Shown piece after piece: positions 36,301 through 47,099 of a stretch of 64,000 bases of DNA; position 1 is the stretch's first letter, and each line of letters opens with the position of its first letter. The notes beneath the pieces are model-generated. The model was not told where the DNA came from, did not search any database, and saw nothing but the letters and a program-made list of their open reading frames with translations. Source of the stretch: Musa acuminata AAA Group (Eukaryota; Streptophyta; Magnoliopsida; Zingiberales; Musaceae); assembly GCF_036884655.1 (NCBI RefSeq), contig NC_088356.1, positions 17,416,001 through 17,480,000 of the forward strand. The letters run 5' to 3'. Made by a program: the position numbers and the translations under genes.

Positions 36301-39300
36301 AGTGCATCTCTATATGAATATATAGTTAATAAATTATATCTTGTAATATAAATGAATATTGCTTTTACTGAAACTTAAAATATATGGTATTGTACAGAAA
36401 TAATATAAAAAATTCCTCTACATTACTTATTTTATTTTTAAAAATATTTTCTAATATTTAGTCTTTTAATTATATTTTTTTAGTTTCTGAATTTTTAATT
36501 ACTTTATTTTGCTGATTTTGATCATATTGTCATTGGCTGCCTAATTTTGATTAGACAAAAAGAGTAGTGAAGACATTGTTAAATGAAATTAAAGCAGAGT
36601 AATTAATGTGGAGAAGGTTGTTGTGTATTTATTAAATGAATGAAAAATTTTGTAAGACCATTGTAAAGCTAGCGTTTTATGGACCAACTATTAGTCAACA
36701 AGAAAACTCTTGGAAAAAAATTAGTTTAGCCAAGAATAGAAAGTTGAGGTGGATGTGTCAGTAACAAGGGAACATAGAATATATGTTTCCTTTGTTGGAC
36801 AATTATGTGCATCAATAAAATGTGAGAAAATTATTTATGGTAATATTTTTATATTCAAAGGGATCGGTAGATGCCTTAATTAGATTAAATAAATTAGTTA
36901 AAATTAGTTATTCTATGTGAGGTGAAGGGAGCCCTAAAGTTTAAACTAAAATAATAAAAAAAAATTTAATTGCTCTTAATTTATCTAAGAATATTATCCT
37001 ATATTGAGGGCTCAACAATTGAAAATAAATTCATATAGCTTATTCTAAATATTTGGGATGTTATATGTTCATGTACCTGAATTGCTTGCTCAATTCTTTT
37101 TTTAATATCGAGACATCATTCATGATAGTTTTTGTCACATCCCAAATTTATAAAAAATAATAAATCATCATTTTATTATTCATAATTTACAAAAGACACT
37201 CCTTTTTTTTTCATCTTTGAATTTAAATCCTTGTCTTTACAATAGTAAATATTTTATTAACTAGAAAAAGGATCACATCTTCTTGATAGAACCACAAATA
37301 ATAAAAAAAAGTTTCTTTCACCCAAGCCTTAGATCTATTATAAAGTAGTAGATTACTTAAAAAATAAATATAAGATAAAAACATATTAGCAACCACATAT
37401 ATTGGCAGGAACCTATGAAAAAACATAATAATAACTTTTAATATTCGTGAAATATATACAAATGTCAATAATTTAATATTAAATGATAATATATTGATTC
37501 ATTATAAAACTTATGCATTAGAAAAACAATGATAATTCTTGTATAATAAACAAAATCATGCATTAGCCACATGCAACACATACATAATAGTCAAATAATA
37601 AAGGAGTACATCATACCCGAATGTGCACTCTCCCAATAACGGATTGAGGGATATACTCCACGGGATTGATTTCTTCTGAAAGTGGGTAGAGTGGTATCTC
37701 TCACCTGCCCAAGTGAGGATATGTTCCTCCCAATAGCAGATGGAGGAATCGTCTAACTGTTACATCTGACGACCCGCTAATCCTCGAAGAGAAATCGCCC
37801 TACTTGCCTTCGGTAGGGATACATAAGCAACTATGATCATTTATTTACATTCATCCATTCATTCACATATGCATTCAAGAAATAGTATGATAAAATATTA
37901 TGAGGGACCATGCTTGATGTATGATCTACTAGACTATGTTCATTGATAGCTTCACACGATGATGGGCTTATAGCTCATTTCACAAGTTACACTTCCAATG
38001 TGAACCACTAACATAGTTACATATACTATATGGTAATAATCATATCAATATCATAAACTTAAAAAATATAAAAAATCAATAATCATTTTTAAATGACACT
38101 TTTAGATGAAATAAATTATCACAACGTAAGACATCAATATCTCAATAGTCCTCAATCAATCAGAACCCTAATTGGAATAGCCCAATTGACTTGAACCAAA
38201 CTCAATTCAATTATGATATAATAGAATCAACCTCAAATCCTTATAAAATCAGTTTGAATCATCCTAGACTAGTTTAATTTAGATTTGATTGATTTTGATT
38301 AGGTCGAGTAGGTTGAACTAGTTAAGTTGGTCTAGAATCACCTTAAACCGTCTTGAACTGATCAAACCTATCTAATTCAGTCAATTAATAAGCTCAAACC
38401 AAAGGGAAAGGAAATTAGACTATGTCGTATAGTGTTAGCCTAAACCGAATCGACCCACTAGAGTCTTAGACGGGTCACATGTGTCGCATGTGCCTGTCCT
38501 AAGTAATAGGTTGGGCTAAGATATAACGAGTTGGATAGAGGAACAACAATGTGTTTAGCACCAATTGCATAGCTAGGCGGGCCTAACTTCGTAGACTAAG
38601 CTGAACCTTACCACTGAACCGAGCCACGCTTAGCTTGTGGGTTAGGTCGTCCCTAGACACAAGTTAGGGTCATGTCTGATCACATGGACTGGGTCGTACC
38701 TGGCTATATGAGTTGGACCATGCTAGCTCCTACTTGGCCACATGACTAGATCATACATGGTCACATGGGCTGGGTTATGCCTGGCCACATGGGTTGGGTC
38801 GTATATGGTCACATGGGTTGGGTCTTGCCTAATCACATGGTTCGGGTAGTACCTTGCCATAAGGGCTGGGTCAACCCGATCTTATAGATCAATCTAACTC
38901 AGGTCAAACACCAATTCACTGAATTAAGAAATTTAAATTCATAATCTTAAATTTAAAACTAATTAAATTCATAGAAATTCATATATAATTCTTGAAACAC
39001 AGATACATCTAATTAAATAAATTAAAACTATTATGTTAATTCAAAAATAATAATTTTAATAATTAAATTAATCTTGAAATTCATTGAAGCTTAAGTGATC
39101 ATTATTAGTCAATAATCATTCTAACATTACAAATCAATTATCATTATTTATTAATCATAAAATTTAAAAATTAAAACATTATTATGCATCATAAAATTAT
39201 AATAATCCTAATATCAAAGATCTTAAGACATGAATCAAAGCTTATTAGAAAAGAATAGAGGATACTACCTCTCCTCGGGGATCATCTCTTCGGGGAATCC

Positions 39301-42290
39301 TCTCTTCAATCCTCCCATCGCCTGAAAGATAAGTAATTATTTAATTTTTTATTTTTTATTTTTAATTATTTTTATTTTGCTTTCACACACAAATATAGAA
39401 ATATAATATTCATTTCTTATGGTTTACACAAAAATATATATAAAGTATTTACTTCCTAAAAATCACACCACTCATTAGGAAATAAATCAATTAATAATTT
39501 AATTGATTGGCAAAATTTTTAACATGTCCACATGATTAAGAAAATTAATTTTAATCATTTCCTTAACCATACTACGCAAACAAGGAAATTAATAATTTAA
39601 GTAAAGTAATATATTATTTATAGTAGTTAATTTATGTTAAGTTGGAAAATTATTGGTGATTATAGTTTTTTTTTTCCTTCGGAAATGTGTGTAATCAGAC
39701 ATTGCACATAAGTTTAATCTTCTCTTTTTCTTTTTCATATCAACCATTTATCTTTACTAGTAGTGAACTTCAAAAGGGGTATTGTTTTGTTTGTGTTTAG
39801 CTATTCAGGAAATGAAGGTCTACATGAAGGGAAGAAAAATGTGAATCGCATGGTACTCATCATATGTTCTGTCCTTGGAGCTAGCTTGCTGCTTGTAATT
39901 TCTATCTTATGCTACTTGTTCTTAAACAAAACAAGGAAGAATTTTTCAAAAGGTATGCTTGGAAGTTCTTTGTAGATGTTTTAAAGGACCATGACCCTGA
40001 ATACTTTTCCATCCTCCAGAGAATGCCAACAGTGTTCAACCAGCTCAAAAATTGAGTACTTTCTTCAGTGAAGTTTCTGCAGAATCAGCCCATAGGTTTG
40101 CTTTGTCTGAAATAGAAGGTGCCACCAGTAAATTTGAAAAGAAAATTGGTTCCGGAGGTTTTGGGATAGTTTATTATGGGAAGTTGGCAGATGGAAAAGA
40201 AATTGCAGTCAAGGTTCTTACCAATGATTCATTCCAAGGAATCCGGGAATTCTTGAACGAGGTAAATGTACCTACGTTATCACGGTATGTTTCAATTCAA
40301 GGTTTTGTACTTTATAAAAAGGATTTCAATTTACTGAAATCTAGTTGTCGTTTGGTTGTAGATATCTCCCTGTATGTGTCTAACAAGCATTATCTCATTT
40401 GAAATGTAGAAGCGTCCAAAGAAAACGATAAACTAGGTTTACTATTACCTCTTCTACTTTATTCATGCTAGTAGGGAAAAAGCAATAGTCCCAAAGACAA
40501 AACTTAGGGTTACATTCATGTTTATTTATAGGGTTGCTAATGCCAAATTCTCTTATTCAACTGGGTGTCTAACCTAATCTATGATTTCTTATTTATGATA
40601 TGTAATATGTTGAGAATAGCATTTTAAATTGCTACTATAGCATCATCCACAAAATATGCTATAGTACTGCTACAATACTATCCCTTGGCAAGACTATTCA
40701 TGTCAGAAATGTGTGTGGCTTTCCTGTCTTTGATGTAGTTCTAGTGGGATTAGGACTCCCATTTGCTTCCCAAATTGTTTTATGTTGCTGTAAAACAGCA
40801 TTTCGACTTCAACTTTATTGGTGGATATCAGCTCACTTTCCAGATCAAAGTTGCAGTTCTACTTTTCTTCTCCCTAAGATGTCTTAGCCACTACTAGCAT
40901 CACATTTGTCCGTGTAATGTTAATTACTTTGCCTTTTATTTTTGTTTCATCAATACTAAAAATTTCTTTTCCTATCATCAGTATAGTGACTAACATGATT
41001 CTTTCAGGTCACATTGCTTTCAAGAATCCATCACAGGAACCTCGTAACTTTTCTTGGTTACAGTCAACAGGATGGGAAAAACATCCTTGTGTATGAATTT
41101 ATGCACAATGGAACCTTGAAAGAGCATCTTCGTGGTAAGTCATATATTTGTTTCTGGATAAATGTCTATACCGGACCTCTTATTTGGAAACATTGCAGGC
41201 CCCTCAGCTCGAGAAAGAACTATTAGTTGGATCAATCGTCTTGAGATTGCAGAGGATGCTGCAAAAGGTTGAATCGCGAGAACACTATTTCAATGCATAA
41301 TTTTAGTTTTAAAAGACTGAAGTTAACATGACCACTTATCTCGAATCTTTTCAGGCATCGAGTATCTCCACACGGGCTGCTTTCCTACCATTATCCATAG
41401 GGATCTTAAGAGCAGCAACATTCTCCTCGACAATCACATAAGAGCTAAAGTATCTGATTTTGGTCTTTCTAAACATGCAGTGGATGGTTCCCATGTCTCA
41501 AGCATGGTTCGGGGGACTGTTGGATATTTGGACCCCGAGTAAGACATTTTTATTTCGTTTATGGTTATCTCAGATGCTTATGAAATCAATTTTGGTTGCT
41601 GCCTGAAATCATAATGTTGCAAAGAACTCTTTAATTCATTTTTCTTTCTGTTTTGAGTTTCATATCTTGCAAAATAGTGTCAGCAATTCCAGATTGATTA
41701 GTGTGAAACATGCACAGGTACTATGTATCTCAGCAACTGACGGAGAAGAGTGATATTTACAGTTTTGGTGTTATACTTCTGGAGCTGATTTCAGGTCAAG
41801 AGCCGATATCTAGTGAAAGCTTTGGCCTCAACTGCCGTAACATTGTTGCATGGGTCAGTTCATAGTTCATTGCTGCAAAAAGTTGTCCTGTACGTTTTGA
41901 CCAGAATGAAACATCACCATGTTGTTATCTGATCACTGAATCTTCATATGGCAGGCAAAATCGTTCATCGAGAGTGGTAACGTCGAGGCTGTTGTCGATC
42001 CCGCATTGCAGGATGATTACGACTTACAATCTGTGTGGAAAATTGCGGAGATAGCTATCATGTGTGTCAAACCACATGGAGCGCAAAGGCCATCGATATC
42101 AGAAGTGCTCAAGGAGATCCAGCAGGCCATTGCAATCCAACATGGATCAGAACTCGACGGGAACTGTGTGATGGAGAGAGACTCAAAAAAGCCGGTAGGC
42201 ACTTCCATGAATGTGGACCACCCTCTGAACTTGCCTACTTATCAGAATGCCTCTTTTCCCGAGTTGTTTGTGCAGCCTGACCTTCGGTAA
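22291..42290 (+). CDS. Malectin-like/LRR receptor-like Ser/Thr kinase (At2g37050-like)
   Basis: Fifteen exons join in frame to 922 residues: 22291-22360, 23957-24488, 33392-33897, 33988-34120, 34254-34325, 34435-34503, 34586-34657, 34922-34990, 39801-39952, 40020-40261, 41008-41134, 41199-41267, 41355-41538, 41718-41853, 41955-42290, all GT-AG. Residues 1-20 form a signal peptide, about 25-370 a malectin-like ectodomain (starts [21 protein letters not shown]), 371-413 a WAKEGGDPC linker, 414-507 LRRs each on one 69-72-nt exon, about 525-547 a membrane helix, and about 597-870 a kinase. Kinase motifs are complete: GSGGFG (602-607), Lys623, HRDLKSSN (Asp721), DFG (Asp739), so it looks like an active RD kinase. 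It should sit in the plasma membrane and relay an extracellular signal; the ligand is unknown. The family match is from memory, strong across the full length. Confidence 0.93.
24842..25256. mobile_element. TIR element with GC palindromes and AT run (copy 1, in intron 2)
   Basis: The left end caaggattacaatttcg and the right end cgatatttcaatccttg are imperfect inverted repeats. Inside are inverted ggcggtac / gtaccgcc blocks, two ggcaacgttgccgaaaa modules, a gcgacgtcgcgtcgcc palindrome and an AT run at 25120-25170. The flanks share ctaaaat (left 24835-24841, right near 25258-25264), a possible target duplication. The size suggests a MITE-like non-autonomous DNA transposon; the superfamily is unresolved. 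Confidence 0.6.
25358..25703 (-). repeat. 3' LTR of the intron-2 copia element
   Basis: 346 bp with TG...CA ends, near-identical to 29341-29687 (for example gcaaggaaacgataaaaacag in both), so insertion is fairly recent compared with the other elements here. Confidence 0.9.
25832..26870 (-). pseudogene. RNase H and C-terminal RT of the intron-2 copia element
   Basis: Minus-strand frames read [19 protein letters not shown] (RT thumb side, around 26760-26830), [41 protein letters not shown], then after frame changes [18 protein letters not shown] and [16 protein letters not shown]. Frameshifts near 26143 and 26640-26700 break it. Catalytic RNase H residues are partly readable. Confidence 0.82.
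26871..27706 (-). pseudogene. Integrase of the intron-2 copia element
   Basis: Reads [22 protein letters not shown] (27600-27700) and [22 protein letters not shown] with [17 protein letters not shown] and [19 protein letters not shown] (27046-27465). After [10 protein letters not shown] the polyprotein should continue to reverse transcriptase, but a short linker (about 26880-27045) runs straight into [15 protein letters not shown], skipping the RT fingers and palm. Confidence 0.82.
27707..28640 (-). pseudogene. Protease and zinc-knuckle region of the intron-2 copia element
   Basis: The protease site reads [11 protein letters not shown] (near 28325-28360), with Glu where the family has Gly (DSG), then [13 protein letters not shown] and [21 protein letters not shown] (28034-28219). 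Zinc-binding residues before it ([10 protein letters not shown]) are degraded. Between 27707 and 28034 the integrase zinc region is damaged; a 60-bp stretch with agaatcattYttatgagttgcg is duplicated at about 27920 and 27965. Confidence 0.7.
28673..29299 (-). pseudogene. Gag of the intron-2 copia element
   Basis: A 208-codon open stretch beginning [20 protein letters not shown] at 29299, with the copia gag core [37 protein letters not shown] and [20 protein letters not shown]. It ends at a TAA after EEKIF; knuckle sequence continues beyond it, so gag is truncated. Confidence 0.82.
29330..29341 (-). other. Primer binding site of the intron-2 copia element
   Basis: Plus-strand gctctgataccaca (about 29323-29336) is TGGTATCAGAGC on the minus strand, a few bases from the right LTR start. 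The spacer caaa is slightly longer than in the other elements here; coordinates are approximate to within about ten bases. Confidence 0.7.
29341..29687 (-). repeat. 5' LTR of the intron-2 copia element
   Basis: 347 bp; ends tgttggggat and ctcaaca. A tatttatagg box is present on the plus strand near 29518, at a place where the minus-strand LTR promoter could lie. Confidence 0.88.
29779..30416. mobile_element. TIR element with GC palindromes and AT runs (copy 2, in intron 2)
   Basis: Ends ccaagatatacaatttcg and cgatattgcataccttgg are inverted repeats and match copy 1. The interior holds ggcggtatgtatcggtcc, several gcgacgtcgc palindromes (29940, 30075, 30100, 30120, 30212) and three AT runs (29890-29932, 29983-30043, 30230-30317). 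Larger than copy 1 because of extra palindrome-plus-AT modules. The flanks (tctata / tccata) give only a weak target-duplication candidate. Confidence 0.6.
30417..31286. other. Intron 2 sequence without recognised features
   Basis: A moderately GC-rich, CT-rich stretch. Short open frames around 30780-31130 (Leu/Phe/Ser-rich) show no family resemblance and look like chance. Confidence 0.4.
31287..31997. repeat. Probable solo LTR in intron 2
   Basis: The segment begins tgttgggtccagccc and ends cctaaca (TG...CA), about 711 bp, flanked by gcact and acact, a 5-bp duplication with one mismatch. It carries a GA-rich block at 31345-31395 and the phrase gggttttccacgttaaaaagatttggtctcactgtgtga, which has the look of an LTR terminus. 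No internal coding part is present. Confidence 0.45.
31998..33391. other. Intron 2, 3' part
   Basis: 32180-32450 contains degenerate repeats of gagctcgagttggttc / gaattggagtttgagtcg type, about 25-30 bp apart. The rest is ordinary AT-rich intron with a pyrimidine-rich acceptor before 33392. No coding similarity. Confidence 0.45.
35840..35995 (+). pseudogene. Fossil LINE reverse transcriptase in intron 8
   Basis: In one plus-strand frame the sequence reads [11 protein letters not shown], stop, [21 protein letters not shown] and, after further stops, NSF and VSILF. This follows the plant LINE RT pattern (VPIYKNKGDIQ, C-x-NYRGIKLMSHTMKLWE-x-VIE, E-x-QFGF). Three or more stops mark it as dead. 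The surrounding 35550-36300 may be more of the same element but I could not align it. Confidence 0.6.
36300..39800. other. Intron 8: AT-rich sequence with unclassified repeat
   Basis: Mostly AT-rich without coding similarity. 37590-37850 reads like the end of an LTR or other repeat (gtgcactctcccaataacgg, ctcccaatagcagatggagg; the cccaatarc...gaggratr phrase appears twice). 38150-38900 holds legume-like short words repeated at about 30 bp (see separate entry). 39240-39320 is GC-richer (ctcctcggggatcatctcttcgg). Confidence 0.4.
38630..38885. repeat. Degenerate minisatellite, unit about 30 bp
   Basis: The phrase (g/t)cacatggg(c/t)tgggtc(g/a)t(g/a)c(c/t)tgg recurs at roughly 38665, 38695, 38735, 38765, 38790, 38815, 38845 and 38870, with substitutions. 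At least seven imperfect units are visible. Confidence 0.65.
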
Positions 42291-43078
42291 CGGATACAAA
42301 ACTAGGGTCTAGTTCAATTCCTATGATCAAACTTGCAATCTAGAGGAAATGGAGCATAGCGGCCAGTTGCATTTGCATGTAGCTTCATCTTTCTAATTTA
42401 GTTTTCCTTTTAAGAGTTATGCTAGAAGAATTTGATGCGATGAGTGTTCCTCGGACTTCCATCTTTCTAGAGTGGTTGCTTTTGAGAAATGTTGTGTCCT
42501 TGTATTTTTCTCGTTTTTTCTTGAAGTGTATTACCAAATGAAGTGATTTAGCTCTGATTAATGTTTTGACATTCATTTCTCGTTTGCTAATTCTCACCTG
42601 ACACAACATCAATCGACCCTTAAACATATAAACCACCACAATGGGGTAAGAAATAATCATGAAAGTTTACGAACAATGGTTAGTTTATGATGATAAAATT
42701 AAATAATATATTGAAACAATGAAATGATTAGAAATGAGGATGTAAAAGTAAGATTTGATCGAATGGCATGTTAAAATAAGCGACAACAATAACAAGTCCT
42801 CAGTTTCCTCGCAATTCAAAGAAGATGAAAGAATGATAATTATATGGCACTCCATATTGACTTTGGTTTTGGGATACGTGACCCAATTTCTTCTCCTTTT
42901 AGGTTAATCAACCCTCTCTTTGATGAGGAGTTGATTTCTCATCAGCTGAATTAAGTTGAGTTGCTAATTATTTTACTTGCAATATAGCGTATGAGCTTTG
43001 AAGAAGAAAACAAGTGTTAAAAATAAAATTTGATTTGAAGATGGAAACTTATGAACAACTAAACAAATGTTTTGACTG

Positions 43079-43122
<44 letters not shown>

Positions 43123-45390
43123 TTTTTCGGTGAAGGGCTGAGCAACTAAAGTAGGATCCAACGCTTGGAGCGAAGGAGGAAACAAAGCTCTCCCTCCCAT
43201 CATGCCAAGAACCATTTAAGTATCAAGTTAAATAAACCGCTACGTGTATGCATGTTCTTAAATGAAGCCTAAAGCCTTAATATGATGATGAGTACGTTTG
43301 GACCCCAATAATTGATCTTTGGAACAGCTACGATTTGTGGATGTAATTTGAACTAGTGATTGATAATATTGTTGTATTAAGAGTTTTAGTAGCATATGGT
43401 CTTTATTTAAGACACGGTGGAAAACAAAGAGGAACATCAACAATAAGACTAATTGGTCAAATGCTTATTGCAGAAACAAAAATCTGATGAATTAATTATT
43501 ATAATAAAAACAATAGTAGTCAGCATTCCTTCCGGATAACGTCTGAAATTGTGAAGCAGCAGGAATAGAAGACCCTCTCGATTCTCATAATGTGGATTTA
43601 GACTTACGAAACATTCAAAGATTTATGAAATGATGATGATGATGATGATGATGCAAATTGTCATTTATTATTGTCAGCATTGGTGGGACGTATTCTGCGA
43701 CTTGTGACAAGCTATTGTGCTGCCTTCTTGTTGCCGTTGACGATGTGCCTGCCGTGTTTTCCACGGTCAAAAACAAAAGAGTGTAATAGGAATGATGATG
43801 GGGCTGAATTGGTCATTGTAGGCCTATTAGTTTGCCATTGGCCACATCTAGAAAAACTGGACCGGTTCAAAAGCGCCGCATGAATTAGGCAGAGAAGGAT
43901 GGGACAGAATATAACTTTTAATTCCTCTCGAGTCAACAACGATTGAATAATGACAGTAGAAGAACAGTTGGCTGATTTATGTTGGGGGGCTTGTACATAA
44001 TTTGTTCTTTTTAAAGTTTGATAAATACTATAAGGTAATTTGCCTAAAAAACCTTTATAATAATGAGATTTTATGGGATGACGTCTCATCTTTCATTTTT
44101 AGCATGCTGGTACCTTTTTTTATAAAATTAAAAAAAATATCCGATGTTTGTTGACTATGGTTTTTTAGATTGAACCAGTTTGATGAATTTAGATTTATTA
44201 TTCAGATCAGGTTTTATTGAACTAGATCGATTTAATAAAATTTTAAATCATCTCCACCACCCCATTCTTCTAGTGCAAGTAGAAGAAGATAGTCATTGCC
44301 AATCTTTTTACCGATGATGGTTAGTCTTTTGCTATCGTTATAGCCAATAAAAAATAAGGATACCACGACCCTTAGTCATCTAAAGTGGTAGTAGGTAGGC
44401 ATCGTCGGATAAGAGAGGAAGGCGGGTCTCGATGACGACGTTGGTAATGACAAATCAATGGTTCATTGTCATATCCTCATGTAACTTTATGCAGTTTCAG
44501 ACTTACCATAATACTGATGAAACATTTGTAATGTCGTAAAAGTCTTGACATTGTCCTATGCAGTGTTGTTGAAGCATTGGTTGCATCGATCTATCGCAAC
44601 ATGAATTGTTCACTGTAATAATAAAAAATATATATAGTATTAAATGAATACATCTTTGTAGTTTGATATTATTAATTTCGAATAACCTACTTATTACAGG
44701 GATAGTATACCTATATAAATATATATATATACAAATTTTTCACAAGTATACAGTAAGACATTCTAAACTTATTATAATTTTAAATTTGAAGTTATCACTT
44801 TACAATTAATGTTACCATCATTGTTGTATTTTGTTTTTGATAATATTTGCAAAGAGGATTTTAGGATAATTTTTTTGTTGAGATATGTTTTGTTTTCAAA
44901 TAATTTTAGGATCATCACATGCCAAAATTTATTAGTTACACTAAAATCATAAAAAAAATTAAAAAATAATAGTAATCAATTTAGAATCATATCGTATTAG
45001 TTTTCAAATAAGTTTTGATCAGTTATGTTTATTGTAACTCGAGTTACATTCTATCACATTTTTATTTTAGACCACTCAATATAATACTACTTGGTAGTAG
45101 TGGTACTACCAGACAAGTGGTGGTCTCGCTCCAAACTAGTACTCTACTGACCTTGGGTGATATCATAGGTTAAACCTATAATACTCTTTTTAAAAATTAA
45201 TTTTTAAATCATCTAAAAATAAAAATAAATTAAAAAAGATACTAAATATATTGAATTATGTTATGATTGTTATAGAGAAGTTTTAGTATGTTTGAAAAAA
45301 TTACTAAAAATATACTCAGGCTGCACTCAATTCAATCACACTCACCTATTTGGACAATTCAATACCCTAAAATTGGTATCAAAGTGGTGG
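42291..45390. other. Region after the receptor kinase gene
   Basis: 42291 to about 42560 is probably the 3' UTR of the kinase. Beyond it I see no genes. Microsatellites lie at 43082-43118 (CT) and 43630-43653 (TGA). 44110-45370 is AT-rich, with a possible LTR piece near 45090-45170 (ctacttggtagtagtggtactacc, a short inverted repeat). Small open frames here show no resemblance to known proteins. Confidence 0.45.
43082..43118. repeat. (CT)n microsatellite
   Basis: Uninterrupted CT run of about 18 units; on the other strand it produces a meaningless RERERE reading frame. Confidence 0.95.
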
Positions 45391-45399
45391 TATCAAAGA

Positions 45400-45639
45400 G
45401 AAGTATAGGAGTTCATTACTGACATTCATTGTTAAAGAGGAGCATAGGAGTTTTTATCGCCACTAGAGACAAGCATAGGAGTTCGTCATCAAAGAAGAGT
45501 AGAGGAGTTTGCCACATCTGAAGAGGGGAGGATGCATCATCATTTATGAATACCAGAGAAGAGTAGAGGAGTTCACCATTGCCATTCGTTATCGAAGAGG
45601 AGTAGAGGAGTTTGCCATTGTTAGAAAGGAAAGGATGTT
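45400..45639. repeat. Degenerate tandem array, left part
   Basis: Units containing agtagaggagtt(c/t)(g/a)cca(t/c) or agcataggagttcgtcatc recur every 40-70 bp (45405, 45440, 45475, 45495, 45565, 45605). A related run continues at 46964-47080, so a solo LTR has split the array. Confidence 0.6.
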
Positions 45640-46963
45640 TGTTAGGATCGAAATCAACACTAAGAGGGGGGTGAATTAGTGCTTTCGTAAAATCATATAG
45701 ATTTGAAAACTTTGTTCAACGAAAAATATAATAATAGCATGCTTGAGTTAGAGTAAGTGAACTGAGCAATTAACTTAAAATATAATAGCAATGAAATGTA
45801 GAAAAAGGTGTAAACTGGATTTATAGTGGTTTGATTATCCCAACCTATATTCACTACCGATTTCTCTTCACTCGAGGCTACCGACTTTCACTACCGATCT
45901 TCTTTCAATATGTGAAGATCAACTATCCTTATAACTCTTTTTCATTTTCACAAGTTCAGGAGATAACATTTACACCCCTCTATTACAAGTATTCCCTCAC
46001 ACTCTCCCTTAGAACAACTTCTAAGCACATGGAGGAGGGAACTCAATTTTCTAACAGGGTTTATAACCTTAGAATCATAGAGTTTTGTTCTACCTTTCAT
46101 GTTACTTTAAGCAGAAAAATTTGAGGTATTTATAAACCCCAAATGACTTTAAAAATTAGAGTCAAAATTTAAATCCTCGAGATTTCGGAGTACTAGCGGT
46201 ACCACCGCTTATGCTGGGTGATACCACCGCCTACAACACTAATACTAGGGGGTACCATTGCCTAATCTAATGGTACCACCACTTGATACTAGGTGGTACC
46301 ATTGCTTAGACTGGTAATATTATTGCTTGACATAGTTTGAGAGATTGTGTCTGGGCGGTACCACCACCCAGTCTGGAAATACCATCACCTGACAGCTTGA
46401 AAAAGTATGCTCTTGACTTTTCCAACTTATAGGTGATTCCACCAACCTTGGGTGACTGAATGTGTCTTCCACTTGGCCCAAAACAAGCCCAACCTAGGCC
46501 CAATGGGCCCTAATTAAGTTGACATGTTTATATTCAAAACTAACTCAATTACGATCAAACTATGACCAATTAAGATAATTGATTACAAGACTAGAATTCT
46601 ATGTTGTTCGACATGTTATTGGTTCATCTGACGCTTCGTCCGATCCTTTAGCGCATCGTCCTCTCCTTCGGCGTATTACCCAATCAGCATGTTGACCTCT
46701 CGCAATTTTCGATCTCCTTAGCATAATGTCTGATCCTCCGATCCGATACCCAAACTCACAGCACAAAGTCCTTCTACCAACACATTGATCAATCCTTCGG
46801 CTAACATCTAATCTTTTAACATGTTCACTCTGGCTCAACATCCGATTCTTCTTAATTTAATTGATATACCTTTTCTAATCAAAGTTAGTCCTACATCACT
46901 CAAAATACAGATTAGATCATAAACTCATCAATTAATTTTATTATCAAAATCTGATATTTAATA
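45640..46963 (-). repeat. Solo Sirevirus-type LTR
   Basis: Starts tgttaggatcgaaatcaacactaagagggggg and tgaattagtgc, as in the LTRs at 4116 and 11593, and continues with a TATA-like tatttataaacccc region (46125), ggtaccaccgc repeats (46195-46390), the gggccctaattaagttgaca stretch and a diverged end near ctgatatttaata. There is no primer site, gag or pol beside it, so it is a solo LTR of about 1.3 kb. The orientation follows the complete element. No clear target duplication was found. Confidence 0.75.
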
Positions 46964-47080
46964 ATATCATCGTCATTTGCAAAATACCAGAAAAGAGTAG
47001 AGGAGTTCATCTAACGATTAGAGAGGAAAGGATGTTGTTGTCATAGAGGAGTAGAGGAGAGAAGAGGAAGGCTAGCTATC
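46964..47080. repeat. Degenerate tandem array, right part
   Basis: atcatcgtcatttgcaaaataccagaaaagagtagaggagttc matches atcatcatttatgaataccagagaagagtagaggagttc at about 45537, confirming that both flanks of the solo LTR come from one array. Confidence 0.6.
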
Positions 47081-47099
47081 AATTACATTAATGTTATAT

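Noticed and set aside
43712..44089. 125-codon minus-strand frame after the receptor kinase
   Set aside because: No family resemblance, mixed base composition and no splice-site or start context. I regard it as chance.
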